A DNA stretch of 60,506 nt from Streptomyces sp. ISL-98 (GCF_018614055.1 NZ_JAGGPB010000057.1:1-60506), one strand, 5' to 3'. Counted from the first letter of the stretch, positions 17,266 through 25,751 are shown. Program-made: numbers and translations. Notes: a model not told the origin generated them from the letters alone.

Positions 17266-18315
17266 TCACGCGAGACCCGCGCGCTCCAGAGCCTCGGTGC
17301 CGGCGCGCAGGGCCGTGATCCGCTCGTCGAGCGCGAAGCCCGCGGGGGCCAGCGTCAGCGTCGTCACCCCGGCAGCGGCGTACGCCTGCATCCGCTCGGC
17401 GATCCGCTCCACGGAGCCCAGCAGGGTGGTCTGGTCGATCAGCCGGTGCGGGATCGCGGCGGCCGCGCCCTGCTTGTCGCCGGACAGGTACTTGTCCTGG
17501 ATCTCGGCGGCTTCCTTCTCGTAACCCATGCGCTGGGCAAGCTGGTTGTAGAAGTTCTGCTTACGGCTGCCCATGCCGCCGACGTACAGCGCGGTGTACG
17601 GGCGGAACATGTCGGCCAGGGCGTTCACGTCGTCGCCCACCGCGAGCGGCAGCGTCGGGCACACGTCGAAGCCGTCCATGCTGTTGCCGGCCTTCTCGCG
17701 GCCCGCGCGGATGTGCTGGATCGCCGTGTCTTCGATGTGCTCGGCGGACGGGAAGATCAGCAGCGCGCCGTCGGCGATCTCGCCGGTCTGCTCCAGGTTC
17801 TTGGGACCGATCGCGGCGATGTAGAGCGGAATGTGCTCGCGCTGCGGGTGGACCGTGAGCTTGAGCGGCTTGCCGGGGCCGTCGGGCAGCGGCAGCGTCC
17901 AGTGCTGCCCCTCGTACGACAGGCGCTCGCGGGTCATCGCCTTGCGGACGATCTCGACGTACTCGCGGGTGCGGGCCAGCGGCTTGTCGAACTTCACGCC
18001 GTACCAGCCCTCGGAGACCTGCGGTCCGGAGACGCCGAGGCCCAGACGGAAGCGGCCGCCGGAGAGGGAGTCGAGGGTGGCGGCGGTCATCGCGGTCATC
18101 GCGGGCGTACGGGCCGGGATCTGGAAGATCGCGGAGCCTACGTCGATGCGCTCGGTCTGGGCGGCGACCCAGGAAAGCACGGTGGCGGCGTCCGAGCCGT
18201 ACGCCTCGGCGGCCCAGCAGACGTCGTAGCCGAGCCGGTCGGCCTCCTGGGCGACGGCGAGATTGTCGCCGTCCATCCCGGCGCCCCAGTAACCGAGGTT
18301 GATGCCGAGCCGCAT
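17266..18315 (-). CDS. LLM-class F420-dependent oxidoreductase
   Basis: A 349-residue luciferase-like TIM-barrel oxidoreductase. Landmarks: MRLGINLGYWGAG, VCWAAEAYGSDAATVLSW, IFQIPARTPAMTAMTAATL, LGLGVSGPQVSEGWYG, IYIAAIGPKNLEQTGEIADG. These match the actinobacterial F420-using group rather than FMN luciferases; the substrate is unknown. I place the start at ATG 18315 because AAGGGGAG lies 5 nt upstream; a GTG 6 nt earlier has no room for a ribosome site. A perfect 14-bp palindrome sits just upstream of that site, so a TetR-type repressor probably controls it. Confidence 0.88.
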   Translation of the reverse strand: MRLGINLGYWGAGMDGDNLAVAQEADRLGYDVCWAAEAYGSDAATVLSWVAAQTERIDVGSAIFQIPARTPAMTAMTAATLDSLSGGRFRLGLGVSGPQVSEGWYGVKFDKPLARTREYVEIVRKAMTRERLSYEGQHWTLPLPDGPGKPLKLTVHPQREHIPLYIAAIGPKNLEQTGEIADGALLIFPSAEHIEDTAIQHIRAGREKAGNSMDGFDVCPTLPLAVGDDVNALADMFRPYTALYVGGMGSRKQNFYNQLAQRMGYEKEAAEIQDKYLSGDKQGAAAAIPHRLIDQTTLLGSVERIAERMQAYAAAGVTTLTLAPAGFALDERITALRAGTEALERAGLA

Positions 18316-18326
18316 AGCCACTCCCC

Positions 18327-18340
18327 TTACTGATCAGTAA
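18327..18340. promoter_or_regulatory. Perfect 14-bp palindrome, probable TetR-type operator
   Basis: TTACTGATCAGTAA is a perfect palindrome located 11 nt before the start codon of the LLM oxidoreductase gene, immediately upstream of its ribosome site. Form and place fit a TetR-family operator. No TetR gene is adjacent, so the regulator is elsewhere or is one of the window's four. Confidence 0.6.
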
Positions 18341-18455
18341 CGTCCCTGTGCGGGGGACTCTAGCGCGCAGGAGTGCGATCCGTCAGGGCCAGTCAGGGCC
18401 AGTTGTCCACAGGGGGCTCCTGCCCGCCGGCCCTTGGCCAGTAATCTCAGCGCCC

Positions 18456-19439
18456 ATGGAGCAGAGGCATCTCGGGCGCACGGGGCTGCGCGTATCCCGG
18501 ATCGGGCTCGGCACCCTCACGTGGGGCCGGGACACCGATGAGCACGACGCCGCCGATCTGATGAAGGTGTTCTGGGAAGCGGGCGGCACGCTCGTCGACA
18601 CGGCGGATGTGTACGGCGACGGGGACGCGGAGTACGTCCTCGGGCAGCTCGTGGAACGGCTCGTACCGCGGCGTGAGCTGGTCATCGCGACCAAGGCGGG
18701 CAGCGTGCCCGATCCCGACCGGCGTTTCGACGCCTCCCGCGGCCACCTTCTGGCCGCGCTCGACGCCTCGTTGGAACGCCTCGGCACGGATTACGTCGAC
18801 CTGTGGCAGGTCCACGCCTTCGACCCCGCGACACCGCTCGACGAGACGCTGCAGGCGCTCGACATCGCGGTCAGCAGCGGCCGGGCGCGGTACGCCGGGG
18901 TGTCCAACTTCTGTGGCTGGCAGCTGGCCAAGGCCGCCACCTGGCAGCTTGCGGCGCCCGGCGTACGGACCCGGCTCGCCAGTACGCAGATGGAGTACTC
19001 GCTGCTCCAGCGCGGCGTGGAACGGGAGGTGTTGCCGGCCGCGCTCGACCTGGGGGTCGGGCTGCTGCCGTCGTCGCCGCTGGGCCGTGGCGTACTCACC
19101 GGCAAGTACCGGAACACCACCCCGGCCGACTCGCGGGGCGCATCGGATGACCTGTCCGCCTTTGTCGCCCCGTACCTCGACGACGCCGCGAGCCGCATCG
19201 TGGACGCGGTCGCGACGGCCGCGGACGGGCTGGCGACGAGCACGCTCCAGGTGGCGCTGGCGTGGATCCGCGACCGGCCCGGCGTGGTCGCCCCGATCGT
19301 CGGCGCGCGCAACGCTCAGCAGCTCACGGAGGCATTGTCAGTGGAGGCGCTTAGTCTTCCAGACGAGATCTGCCAGGCGCTCGACGACGTGTCGGCGCCC
19401 GTGCACCGCTATCCCGACCAGGACTGGAGCACGCTGTGA
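18456..19439 (+). CDS. Aldo/keto reductase
   Basis: A 327-residue NADPH-dependent aldo/keto reductase. The catalytic tetrad is visible: D in LVDTADVYGDGDAEYVLG with Y of DVYG, K in VIATKAGSVPD and H in DLWQVHAFDP; cofactor residues lie in APIVGARNAQQLTEAL. The start ATG 18456 begins MEQRHLGRTGLRVSRIG, the standard N-terminus. It overlaps the following gene by 4 nt (GTGA), so the two are translated together. The physiological substrate is unknown. Confidence 0.92.
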   Translation: MEQRHLGRTGLRVSRIGLGTLTWGRDTDEHDAADLMKVFWEAGGTLVDTADVYGDGDAEYVLGQLVERLVPRRELVIATKAGSVPDPDRRFDASRGHLLAALDASLERLGTDYVDLWQVHAFDPATPLDETLQALDIAVSSGRARYAGVSNFCGWQLAKAATWQLAAPGVRTRLASTQMEYSLLQRGVEREVLPAALDLGVGLLPSSPLGRGVLTGKYRNTTPADSRGASDDLSAFVAPYLDDAASRIVDAVATAADGLATSTLQVALAWIRDRPGVVAPIVGARNAQQLTEALSVEALSLPDEICQALDDVSAPVHRYPDQDWSTL

Positions 19440-21958
19440 CTGCGCTTCCCCGGGGGGAAACCCCCGGATCCCCGGCCGAAGCCCGCGACACCACCGCGGC
19501 AACCGAGGCCCCCGACACGGCCCCGGAGCCGACCACGGCCGAGGCCGACGCGGAGCCGCCCGCACGGTCGGCGGGGACGGCCGGGGAGGACGCACAGGCC
19601 CCTGCCCCGGCCACCGAGACACCCGGTGCCGGAACGGACGCAGCTGACGCCGACCCGGCCGCGCAGGGCGCGGGCGACGGGTCGGCCGGGGCGGACGAAC
19701 CGGCCGCCACGGCCGACGAGCACAGCGACGCCGGCCCGGCCGCGACCAACGCTCGGCACGACCCCACTGCCGCCGGCGAATTGGCCGCTACGGCCGAGGA
19801 ACACGGCGGCGCCGGGCAGGGTCGGGATGAACATCTGCCTTCGCGCGAGTCCGAGGATGCCCCTGCCCAGGGGAGCGGTGCGCCGGACAGCGAGGCCGAC
19901 GCAGAATCCGTCGCCAAGACGGGCGCCGCTGAGGGCGAAGGTGCGGCGGCCGTGCCGCAGTTGTCGGAGGCCGAGGCCGAACTGGCCGCGCAGCGGGCGT
20001 TGCGTGAGCGTATTGAGCAGCGCAAGGCCGAGCGGGCGGCTCCCGTCGAGGCCGGGGCCAAGCTGAGCGGGCAGGCCGCCGACCTACTTGCCGCCGTACG
20101 CGCCGTCGAGAGCGGCCAGAAGCCCGCAGGAGCCGTCTTCGCGACCCCGCGCCGCGTCGCGGCCGCTCCGGCCGCGCCCGTACAGGCGCCACAGACCGCG
20201 GCCCCGGCGCCCACTTCGGCGGACGCGACCCGAGCCGTGGCGGCCGTGCTGGCCGAGGGCGGGGCGCCGGAGGCACTCGCCGGTCCGGTTGCCGGCGTAC
20301 TCGGCGAGCAGGCCGGGCAGGTGCTGCGCGACGACCCCTGGCAGCTGCTGTCCGTACCGGGCGTACGGCCCGAGCAGGCCGACGGATTCGCGCGGGCGCT
20401 GCTCGGCGCGGAGTGCGGGCCCGGCGACGAGCGCCGGACGGCGGCGCTCGTCGGGTGGCTGCTGGAGCGGGCCGCGCTCCAGGGCCACACCGCGCTGGAG
20501 GCGGCCGCGGTCCGCAAGGCGCTGGCCGAGTACAAGGTGCCCGACCCGGACGAGGCCGTTCAGAACGCGATCGCCGACGGCGTGGTGCTGGTCTTCCAGG
20601 ACGCCGTCGCTGACGCTACCCAGGAATCCCAGCAGGAGGGCGAGGAAGCGGCCGGCGATGCGGAAGCCGAGGCGCTGCTCGGGCTCGAACGGTACGCCCT
20701 CGCCGAGGAGAGCCTGGCCGACGGACTCGCCCGGCTGGCCAGCACCTTCGACGACGCGGCGGCCTGGGACACGACCACCGCCCCGTCGCCCTCCGCCGCC
20801 GAAGTGATCCGCGCCGTCGCCGCGAACGGCCTGGTCGCACACAGCGGCGGCGAGGCGGCCCGCGCCGAACCGGCCGCACTGGTCGACGTGGCACGCGGGC
20901 TCGGCCTGCGGGCGTACGCCGCGTCGCACAGCACGGACGGCCGCAGGCGCCTCGCGGAGGCGGTCGAGGAAGCCTCGGCCTCGGTCACCGTCGCCGGCCT
21001 GCTCGCCGGAACCGAAGGCCCCGGCCGGGACGAGGAGGGCACGCTCGCCCTCGACCTCCTGGTCGTACTGGACGCTCCGCAGCTGGACGTGGAGACCGCG
21101 GCGATCCTGGTGGAGTCGCTCCCCGACGGCACCAGACTCGTCCTCAGCGGCGACCCCGGCGTGCTCCCGTCCGCAGGCGCGGGCCGGGTGTTCGGGGATC
21201 TGCTGGCCGCCCGCGCGTGCCCGCAGATCGTCTCGCGTACGCCCGACCCCGGCCCCGTCGGCGAGCTGGTCTCCGGTATCGGCATCGGCGAGCTGAACCA
21301 GGTCGAAGCACCCGGCAAGGAGGTGGTGATCGTCCCGGTCCGTGACGCCGGAGAGGCGGTGCACCGCACCGTGCAGCTGGTCGCCGATTCCGTGCCGCGC
21401 GCCTTCGGGCTGTCCGCCGGGCAGACCCAGGTGATCACCCCCGGGCACGGCGGCTCGGCGGGCACCCGCGCGCTGAACGCCGCGCTCAAGCAGCGGCTGA
21501 ACCCCGGCCCCGGCCGGTTCGGCGGCTTCGACCCGGGAGACCGGATCGCGTACGTACCGGCGCCAGGCCGGACACTGCCGGGTGCGGTGGTGTCGGCGGA
21601 CGCCGAGGGCCTGCACCTGGACTGCGAGGGCACACCCGTGGTCGTGCCCAAGGACCGGGTGGAGACCGCGGTCCGGCACGCCTGGGCGCTCACCGCGCAC
21701 CAGGCGGCCGGGATGCGGTGGCCCGCCGTGGTGGTCGTACTGCCGGGCGACGCCGCACCGGCGCTGAGCCGCCCCTGGGTCTACACCGCGTTCAGCCGGG
21801 CCGAGCGGCACCTGTCCGTGGTCCACGGCGTGGACCAGGCGCTGCCGCACGCAGTTGCCCAGATCCCGGACCGGCCCCGCACGACGCGCCTGCGCACGCT
21901 CCTCCAGCCCCCCGCCGCGCGTCCCGACCCGTCGGAGCCGGATCAGCCCGCCTCGTAG
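19436..21958 (+). CDS. RecD2-like helix-hairpin-helix protein lacking a Walker A motif
   Basis: An 840-residue protein. Residues 1-170 are low-complexity Ala/Glu/Pro/Thr; 173-205 look coiled-coil. A helix-hairpin-helix region (about 255-400, DDPWQLLSVPGVRPEQADGF) resembles the RecD2 N-terminus. Then come a Walker B/motif III-like segment (LLVVLDAPQLDV about 540, RLVLSGDPGVLPSAGAGRVF about 566-585) and a C-terminal helicase domain (LTAHQAAGMRWPAVVV about 752, VYTAFSRAERHLSVVHG about 782). Where RecD2 has GGPGTGKT there is TTTAPSPSAAEVIRAVA (about 443-459), and the Walker B acidic pair is DA. It is therefore probably not an ATPase. GTG start overlapping the AKR stop. Confidence 0.75.
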   Translation: MTALPRGETPGSPAEARDTTAATEAPDTAPEPTTAEADAEPPARSAGTAGEDAQAPAPATETPGAGTDAADADPAAQGAGDGSAGADEPAATADEHSDAGPAATNARHDPTAAGELAATAEEHGGAGQGRDEHLPSRESEDAPAQGSGAPDSEADAESVAKTGAAEGEGAAAVPQLSEAEAELAAQRALRERIEQRKAERAAPVEAGAKLSGQAADLLAAVRAVESGQKPAGAVFATPRRVAAAPAAPVQAPQTAAPAPTSADATRAVAAVLAEGGAPEALAGPVAGVLGEQAGQVLRDDPWQLLSVPGVRPEQADGFARALLGAECGPGDERRTAALVGWLLERAALQGHTALEAAAVRKALAEYKVPDPDEAVQNAIADGVVLVFQDAVADATQESQQEGEEAAGDAEAEALLGLERYALAEESLADGLARLASTFDDAAAWDTTTAPSPSAAEVIRAVAANGLVAHSGGEAARAEPAALVDVARGLGLRAYAASHSTDGRRRLAEAVEEASASVTVAGLLAGTEGPGRDEEGTLALDLLVVLDAPQLDVETAAILVESLPDGTRLVLSGDPGVLPSAGAGRVFGDLLAARACPQIVSRTPDPGPVGELVSGIGIGELNQVEAPGKEVVIVPVRDAGEAVHRTVQLVADSVPRAFGLSAGQTQVITPGHGGSAGTRALNAALKQRLNPGPGRFGGFDPGDRIAYVPAPGRTLPGAVVSADAEGLHLDCEGTPVVVPKDRVETAVRHAWALTAHQAAGMRWPAVVVVLPGDAAPALSRPWVYTAFSRAERHLSVVHGVDQALPHAVAQIPDRPRTTRLRTLLQPPAARPDPSEPDQPAS

Positions 21959-21962
21959 CAGG

Positions 21963-22625
21963 TCAGTCCTGCTCGGGACCTTCGACCTCGTCGAGTTCGT
22001 CGTCGAAGACCGAGCTGACGTCGAAGCGGCACACCACCTGCTGCGGGTCGGCCTGCTCGAACGGGGCGTACAGCCACTCCCCCGGCTCGGGCAGGTCCTC
22101 CGCGGCTGCGACCCACAAGGTGGAGTCGCCCTCCGCAAGGCCGAACTCCTTGTGGCGGGATGCGATTTCATCCGGTTCGTACTCGCCGAAGAGCACACCC
22201 AGGGCCGCATGGACGCTGCCGCCGACGATCGCCGCCGTTCCGGCCCGCTGGGCGGCATCGAGGGCGACGTCAGGGTCCGCGTCGGCGATCCGCTGCGCCT
22301 GCGCGAGCAGGCGCTTCGTCTCCACCACCGCGTAATCGCGACGGATCAGGACACTCACCGCATTCGGCTCCTCGGGGCCCGTGTACGGCGGCAGGGATTC
22401 CTCGGATCCGGGGATCTCGAAGGGTGTGACCTCGTCGTAGCGGTCGTAGAGCCGCTCGTCGTACGCCTCGGCGGCCGCGGCGAGCTCGTTGAACGCGTCA
22501 TAAACGGCCGGATCGTCGTCCCCGGTGCGACGTTCGACCGCGTCGAGGTGACGGTCGAGCGCGACTTTGACCGCCTCGGCGGCGGCGCGTACCTCGGCAG
22601 CGGTGGGCTGCGCAGCATCAGACAT
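21963..22625 (-). CDS. Conserved hypothetical acidic protein
   Basis: A 220-residue acidic, soluble protein that I recognise only as conserved in Streptomyces. It starts MSDAAQPTAAEVRAAAEAVK, is predicted largely helical in its first half (DRHLDAVERRTGDDDPAVYD, VETKRLLAQAQRIADADPD), and ends in a very acidic tail (FDDELDEVEGPEQD). No catalytic motif or membrane segment is visible. I chose ATG 22625; an upstream start would add 13 residues lacking conservation features. Its stop lies 4 nt from the stop of the RecD2-like gene on the other strand. Confidence 0.75.
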   Translation of the reverse strand: MSDAAQPTAAEVRAAAEAVKVALDRHLDAVERRTGDDDPAVYDAFNELAAAAEAYDERLYDRYDEVTPFEIPGSEESLPPYTGPEEPNAVSVLIRRDYAVVETKRLLAQAQRIADADPDVALDAAQRAGTAAIVGGSVHAALGVLFGEYEPDEIASRHKEFGLAEGDSTLWVAAAEDLPEPGEWLYAPFEQADPQQVVCRFDVSSVFDDELDEVEGPEQD

Positions 22626-22672
22626 AGTGCAGACGCTATCCGTACTGGGGCTCTGCCCGCACAATAGATGCG

Positions 22673-22861
22673 ATGCCGGAATACGAATTTGTCGACGTGT
22701 ACGTACCGCGCGGGGTCTCCCGCAAGGACGCCACCCGTCTGCTGACCGACCATGCCGAGTACGGACACTGGGAGTTGGACCGACTGAGTCTGCACCGCGA
22801 CGGCAGCCGCCGCGTGCGGCTGCGCAGGCGGATCATCCGCCAGGTGCGGGCCACCTGGTGA
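22673..22861 (+). CDS. DUF5703 small protein
   Basis: A 62-residue basic protein of the actinobacterial DUF5703 family: MPEYEFVDVYVPRGVSRKDA, LLTDHAEYGHWELDRLSL, RVRLRRRIIRQVRATW. The C-terminal third is strongly basic, suggesting nucleic acid or membrane-surface contact, but no function is known to me. It diverges from the hypothetical gene at 22625 with 47 nt between starts, and ends at a perfect hairpin. Confidence 0.85.
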   Translation: MPEYEFVDVYVPRGVSRKDATRLLTDHAEYGHWELDRLSLHRDGSRRVRLRRRIIRQVRATW

Positions 22862-22862
22862 A

Positions 22863-22899
22863 GACGGAGCGGGCCCCGCACTGCGGGGCCCGCTCCGTC
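22863..22899. terminator. Bidirectional terminator between DUF5703 and chpC
   Basis: A perfect inverted repeat: 18 nt on each side (22863-22880 with 22882-22899; arm begins GACGGAGCGGGCCCC). It lies between convergent genes and can serve both. Confidence 0.92.
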
Positions 22900-22931
22900 T
22901 CATGCCGGGCTGTACCGGCGTGCTTTTTCCG

Positions 22932-23723
22932 TTACGCCGCCGAGCGACGGGCCCGGTGGTAGAGCACCGCTCCGCCGAGCAGCAGCCCCGCGCCTGCCGG
23001 AATCAGCAGGTCGAGCGGGCCCGCGCCGGTCTCTGCCAGCAGCTCGGTGCCCTTGGGCTGGGTGACCGTCTGGGTGTCCGGGTTGTTCGGCGTACCCGGC
23101 TTCGACGGATCGTCCGGCCCGGTGATCCCCCCGGGGTTCTCCGGATCGACCGGCGAGCCCGGGTTGCCCGGCTCCCCGGGCTTCCCCGGCTCAGAGGGCT
23201 CTCCGGGCTTGCCCGGCTCCTCCGGCTCGGTCGGCGGCTTCCCGTCGCCGGATCCCGGCGGAGTCGTGTCGCCGGAGTTGTTGCCGCAGGTGTTGCCCTC
23301 GGCGCTGTTGCCGAGGCCGCCGACGGTGACGGTGTTCCCGCAGGCGTTCACGGGTACGTCGACCGGCACCTGGACGGTGTTGCCCGAGCCGACGCCGGGC
23401 GAATCGCTCGCCCGTCCGTCGGCGGACGCTCCGCCGCCATTGTTCTTGCCACTGCCGGGCTTGGATCCGCTCGCTTTGCCGGATTCATTGACGCAGTTGT
23501 TGCCCATTGCGGGATTCAGTACGCCGATGACGTTCACGGTGTTCCCGCACGCGTTGACCGGGACATTCACCGGCGCCTGCACGGTGTTTCCCGACAGCAC
23601 GCCCGGCGAGTCCGACGTGGATCCGTCGGCTCCTGAGCCGGCGTGCGCGTAGCCGCCGCTCATGGCCAGCACGCCACTGGCGGCCGCCACGGTGATCAGG
23701 CCTTTTCTGGTGACCTGTCGCAT
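22932..23723 (-). CDS. chpC: Long chaplin with sortase signal
   Basis: A 263-residue secreted surface protein. After a signal peptide (ends YAHA) come two chaplin domains, each with the core SGNTVQ-P-(V/N)-VPVNACGNTV and two cysteines (SPGVLSGNTVQAPVNVPVN...NNCVN and SPGVGSGNTVQVPVDVPVN...NTCGN). A Pro/Gly/Glu-rich collagen-like wall spacer (about 150-215) follows, then the sorting signal LAETG, a hydrophobic helix and the basic tail YHRARRSAA. Chaplins self-assemble into the hydrophobic sheath of aerial hyphae; long ones are anchored by sortase. Adjacent chpH and the order match S. coelicolor chpC-chpH (SCO1674-1675, from memory). Confidence 0.93.
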   Translation of the reverse strand: MRQVTRKGLITVAAASGVLAMSGGYAHAGSGADGSTSDSPGVLSGNTVQAPVNVPVNACGNTVNVIGVLNPAMGNNCVNESGKASGSKPGSGKNNGGGASADGRASDSPGVGSGNTVQVPVDVPVNACGNTVTVGGLGNSAEGNTCGNNSGDTTPPGSGDGKPPTEPEEPGKPGEPSEPGKPGEPGNPGSPVDPENPGGITGPDDPSKPGTPNNPDTQTVTQPKGTELLAETGAGPLDLLIPAGAGLLLGGAVLYHRARRSAA

Positions 23724-23793
23724 AGCTTCGTACCCCTGACTTCTGCCGTCGAACGAGGCCCGCGGACGTCCGTGCCCGCGGGCGGAATGCCCA

Positions 23794-23830
23794 GCGGCCC
23801 CGGAGTGCATGGCGCGCACTCCGGGGCCGC
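23794..23830 (-). terminator. Terminator after chpH
   Basis: A perfect 15-bp stem (23794-23808 with 23816-23830, arm GCGGCCCCGGAGTGC) with a 7-nt loop, in the 143-nt gap between chpH and chpC. A second smaller hairpin (23836-23841 with 23855-23860) lies between it and the chpH stop. chpH and chpC are therefore probably separate transcripts or only partly read through. Confidence 0.88.
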
Positions 23831-23866
23831 CCGGGGCTTCAGACCCTTACGGGTTGAAGCGCAACG

Positions 23867-24100
23867 TCACGCGTTGGTGCAGGTGTTGCCGAAGGCGGGG
23901 TTCAGGAGACCGATCACGGAGATCGTGTTTCCGCACGCGTTCACCGGCACGTGGATCGGGGCCTGAACGACGTTGCCCGAGAGCACGCCGGGGGACTTGA
24001 CAGCAGCACCCTGGGCACCCGCGTCGGCGACGGCCATTCCCGCGCCGGCGAGAACCAGACCACCAGTGGCAGCCGCAGCAGCGACGACCTTCTTGATCAT
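23867..24100 (-). CDS. chpH: Short chaplin
   Basis: A 77-residue secreted chaplin: signal peptide MIKKVVAAAAATGGLVLAGA...AVA (about 1-25), then a single chaplin domain SPGVLSGNVVQAPIHVPVN with two cysteines (NACGN and NTCTN). It forms amyloid-like surfactant films that let aerial hyphae break surface tension. The ATG at 24100 follows a very strong AAGGAGG site. Expression is expected to be developmental and high; a promoter-like element lies at 24183-24212. Confidence 0.95.
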   Translation of the reverse strand: MIKKVVAAAAATGGLVLAGAGMAVADAGAQGAAVKSPGVLSGNVVQAPIHVPVNACGNTISVIGLLNPAFGNTCTNA

Positions 24101-24182
24101 TACTTTTCCTCCTTGTTGGCAAATGCGATCCCAGCCGCGGACCGCACACCCTGTAACGAAGGGAAAGTAATGAAGCTACGAC

Positions 24183-24212
24183 CCTATGGTCGCATTCACT
24201 CTTTTCAGTCAA
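24183..24212 (-). promoter_or_regulatory. Probable chpH promoter with inverted repeat over the -10
   Basis: On the minus strand TTGACT (24207-24212) and CATAGG (24183-24188) are 18 nt apart, and the start codon lies about 80 nt downstream. The -10 is embedded in an inverted repeat CGACC-CTAT-GGTCG (24179-24192). The region is richer in A/T than its surroundings. The inverted repeat could bind a developmental regulator. Confidence 0.45.
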
Positions 24213-24261
24213 GTAGCACGTGCAGCCGAATAGTTGGAGTATCGGCCCGGTAGTTGTCCAG

Positions 24262-25614
24262 TCAGCAGTTGTCCAGAAAGCGGTCGAGCACGCGCACGCC
24301 GAATTTCAGCCCGTCGACCGGCACGCGCTCGTCGACTCCGTGGAACATGCCCGCGAAGTCCAGCTCGGGCGGCAGCTTCAGCGGTGCGAAGCCGAAGCAG
24401 CGGATCCCCAGGTCGTCGAAGGACTTCGCGTCCGTACCGCCGGAGAGCATGTACGGGACGGCGCGCGCGATGGGGTCCTCGGCCTTGAGCGCCACCTGCA
24501 TCGCGTCGACGAGATCCCCGTCGAAGCTGGTCTCCAGCGCCTTGTCGCCGTGCACGTCCTCGCGCCGCACGCGCGGGCCGAGGATGCGGTCGAGATCGGC
24601 AAGGAACTCGTCCTCGTACCCCGGCAGGAAGCGCCCGTCGACATGCGCGGTCGCCTGGCCCGGGATCACGTTCACCTTGTAGCCGGCGCCGAGCATGGTG
24701 GGGGCGGCGGAGTTGCGGAGCGTCGCGCCGACCATCTTCGCGATGCCGCCGAGCTTGGCGAGCGTCGCGTCCATGTCCTCGGGGTCGAGCGGGGTGCCCA
24801 GCGCGTCCGAGAGCTCGTCCAGGAACGAGCGCACGGTCTTGGTGACCCTGACCGGCCACTTGTGCCGCCCGAGCCGCCCGACGGCCTCGCACAGCTCGGT
24901 GATCGCGTTGTCGTTGTTGGTCATCGAGCCGTGGCCGGCCGTGCCGTCCACGGTGAGGCGCATCCAGTGCATGCCCTTCTGCGCCGTCTCGACGAGATAC
25001 AGCCGCAGGTTCTCGTTGACGGTGAAGGAGAAGCCGCCGACCTCGCCGATCGCCTCCGTGACGCCGTCGAAGAGATCCGGGTGCTTGTCGACGAGATGCC
25101 GCGCCCCGTACGTACCGCCCGCCTCCTCGTCGGCGAGGAACGCCAGCACGATGTCGCGCGGCGGCTTGCGCCCGCTGCGCATCCGGTCGCGTACGACCGC
25201 GAGGGTCATCGCGTCCATGTCCTTCATGTCGACCGCGCCCCGGCCCCACACACAGCCGTCGGCGATCTCTCCCGCGAAGGGGTGGTGTGTCCAGTCGTCG
25301 GCGTTGGCCGGTACGACGTCGGTGTGACCGTGGATGAGCAGCGCGGGCTTGGACGGGTCCTCGCCCTCGATCCTGGCCACGGTCGACGCCCGTCCCGGGT
25401 GGGATTCGAAGATCTGCGGCTCCAGCCCCACCTCGGCGAGCTTCTCCGCGACGTACTCGGCGGCGGCCCGCTCCCCCGGCCCCGAGTGGTCCCCGTAGTT
25501 ACTGGTGTCGATCCGGATCAGGTCACGGCACAGGTCGACGACCTCGTCCTGGCCCGAGACCGGCTTGGCCCCCTCGGCCCTGTCGGGCCTGTCGGCCCTC
25601 TTCGACTCGCTCAC
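24262..25614 (-). CDS. M20-family zinc dipeptidase/peptidase
   Basis: A 450-residue M20 metallopeptidase. The zinc ligands and catalytic residues are visible: LLIHGHTDVVPA (His and catalytic Asp), GRGAVDMKD (bridging Asp), AFLADEEAGGTYGA (catalytic Glu and Glu ligand) and MFHGVDERVPVDGL near the end (last His ligand). The dimerisation lid domain occupies about 200-330. It should cleave small peptides or N-acyl amino acids in the cytoplasm. The GTG at 25614 follows GAGGAAG. The gene is monocistronic between the chaplins and tRNA-Leu. Confidence 0.92.
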   Translation of the reverse strand: MSESKRADRPDRAEGAKPVSGQDEVVDLCRDLIRIDTSNYGDHSGPGERAAAEYVAEKLAEVGLEPQIFESHPGRASTVARIEGEDPSKPALLIHGHTDVVPANADDWTHHPFAGEIADGCVWGRGAVDMKDMDAMTLAVVRDRMRSGRKPPRDIVLAFLADEEAGGTYGARHLVDKHPDLFDGVTEAIGEVGGFSFTVNENLRLYLVETAQKGMHWMRLTVDGTAGHGSMTNNDNAITELCEAVGRLGRHKWPVRVTKTVRSFLDELSDALGTPLDPEDMDATLAKLGGIAKMVGATLRNSAAPTMLGAGYKVNVIPGQATAHVDGRFLPGYEDEFLADLDRILGPRVRREDVHGDKALETSFDGDLVDAMQVALKAEDPIARAVPYMLSGGTDAKSFDDLGIRCFGFAPLKLPPELDFAGMFHGVDERVPVDGLKFGVRVLDRFLDNC

Positions 25615-25751
25615 GCTGCTTCCTCACACTGGCGGTGCTGGTGGTCCCCCTCATCCTCCCGCTACCCGGTCAGGTGGTGTGATCAGGGGGTCTGAATGTT
25701 TGCTATGGTTTTCCACGTCGGAACGGCCCAGGGCCGCGAGACAGACACCTT

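Noticed and set aside
19436..19950. Low-complexity N-terminus of the RecD2-like protein considered as a wrong start
   Set aside because: The GTG overlaps the upstream stop in the usual coupling pattern and the frame is continuous; a later start cannot be excluded but has no better ribosome site.
23836..23860. Second hairpin after chpH considered as an RNA gene
   Set aside because: It is short, and is best explained as part of the terminator region.
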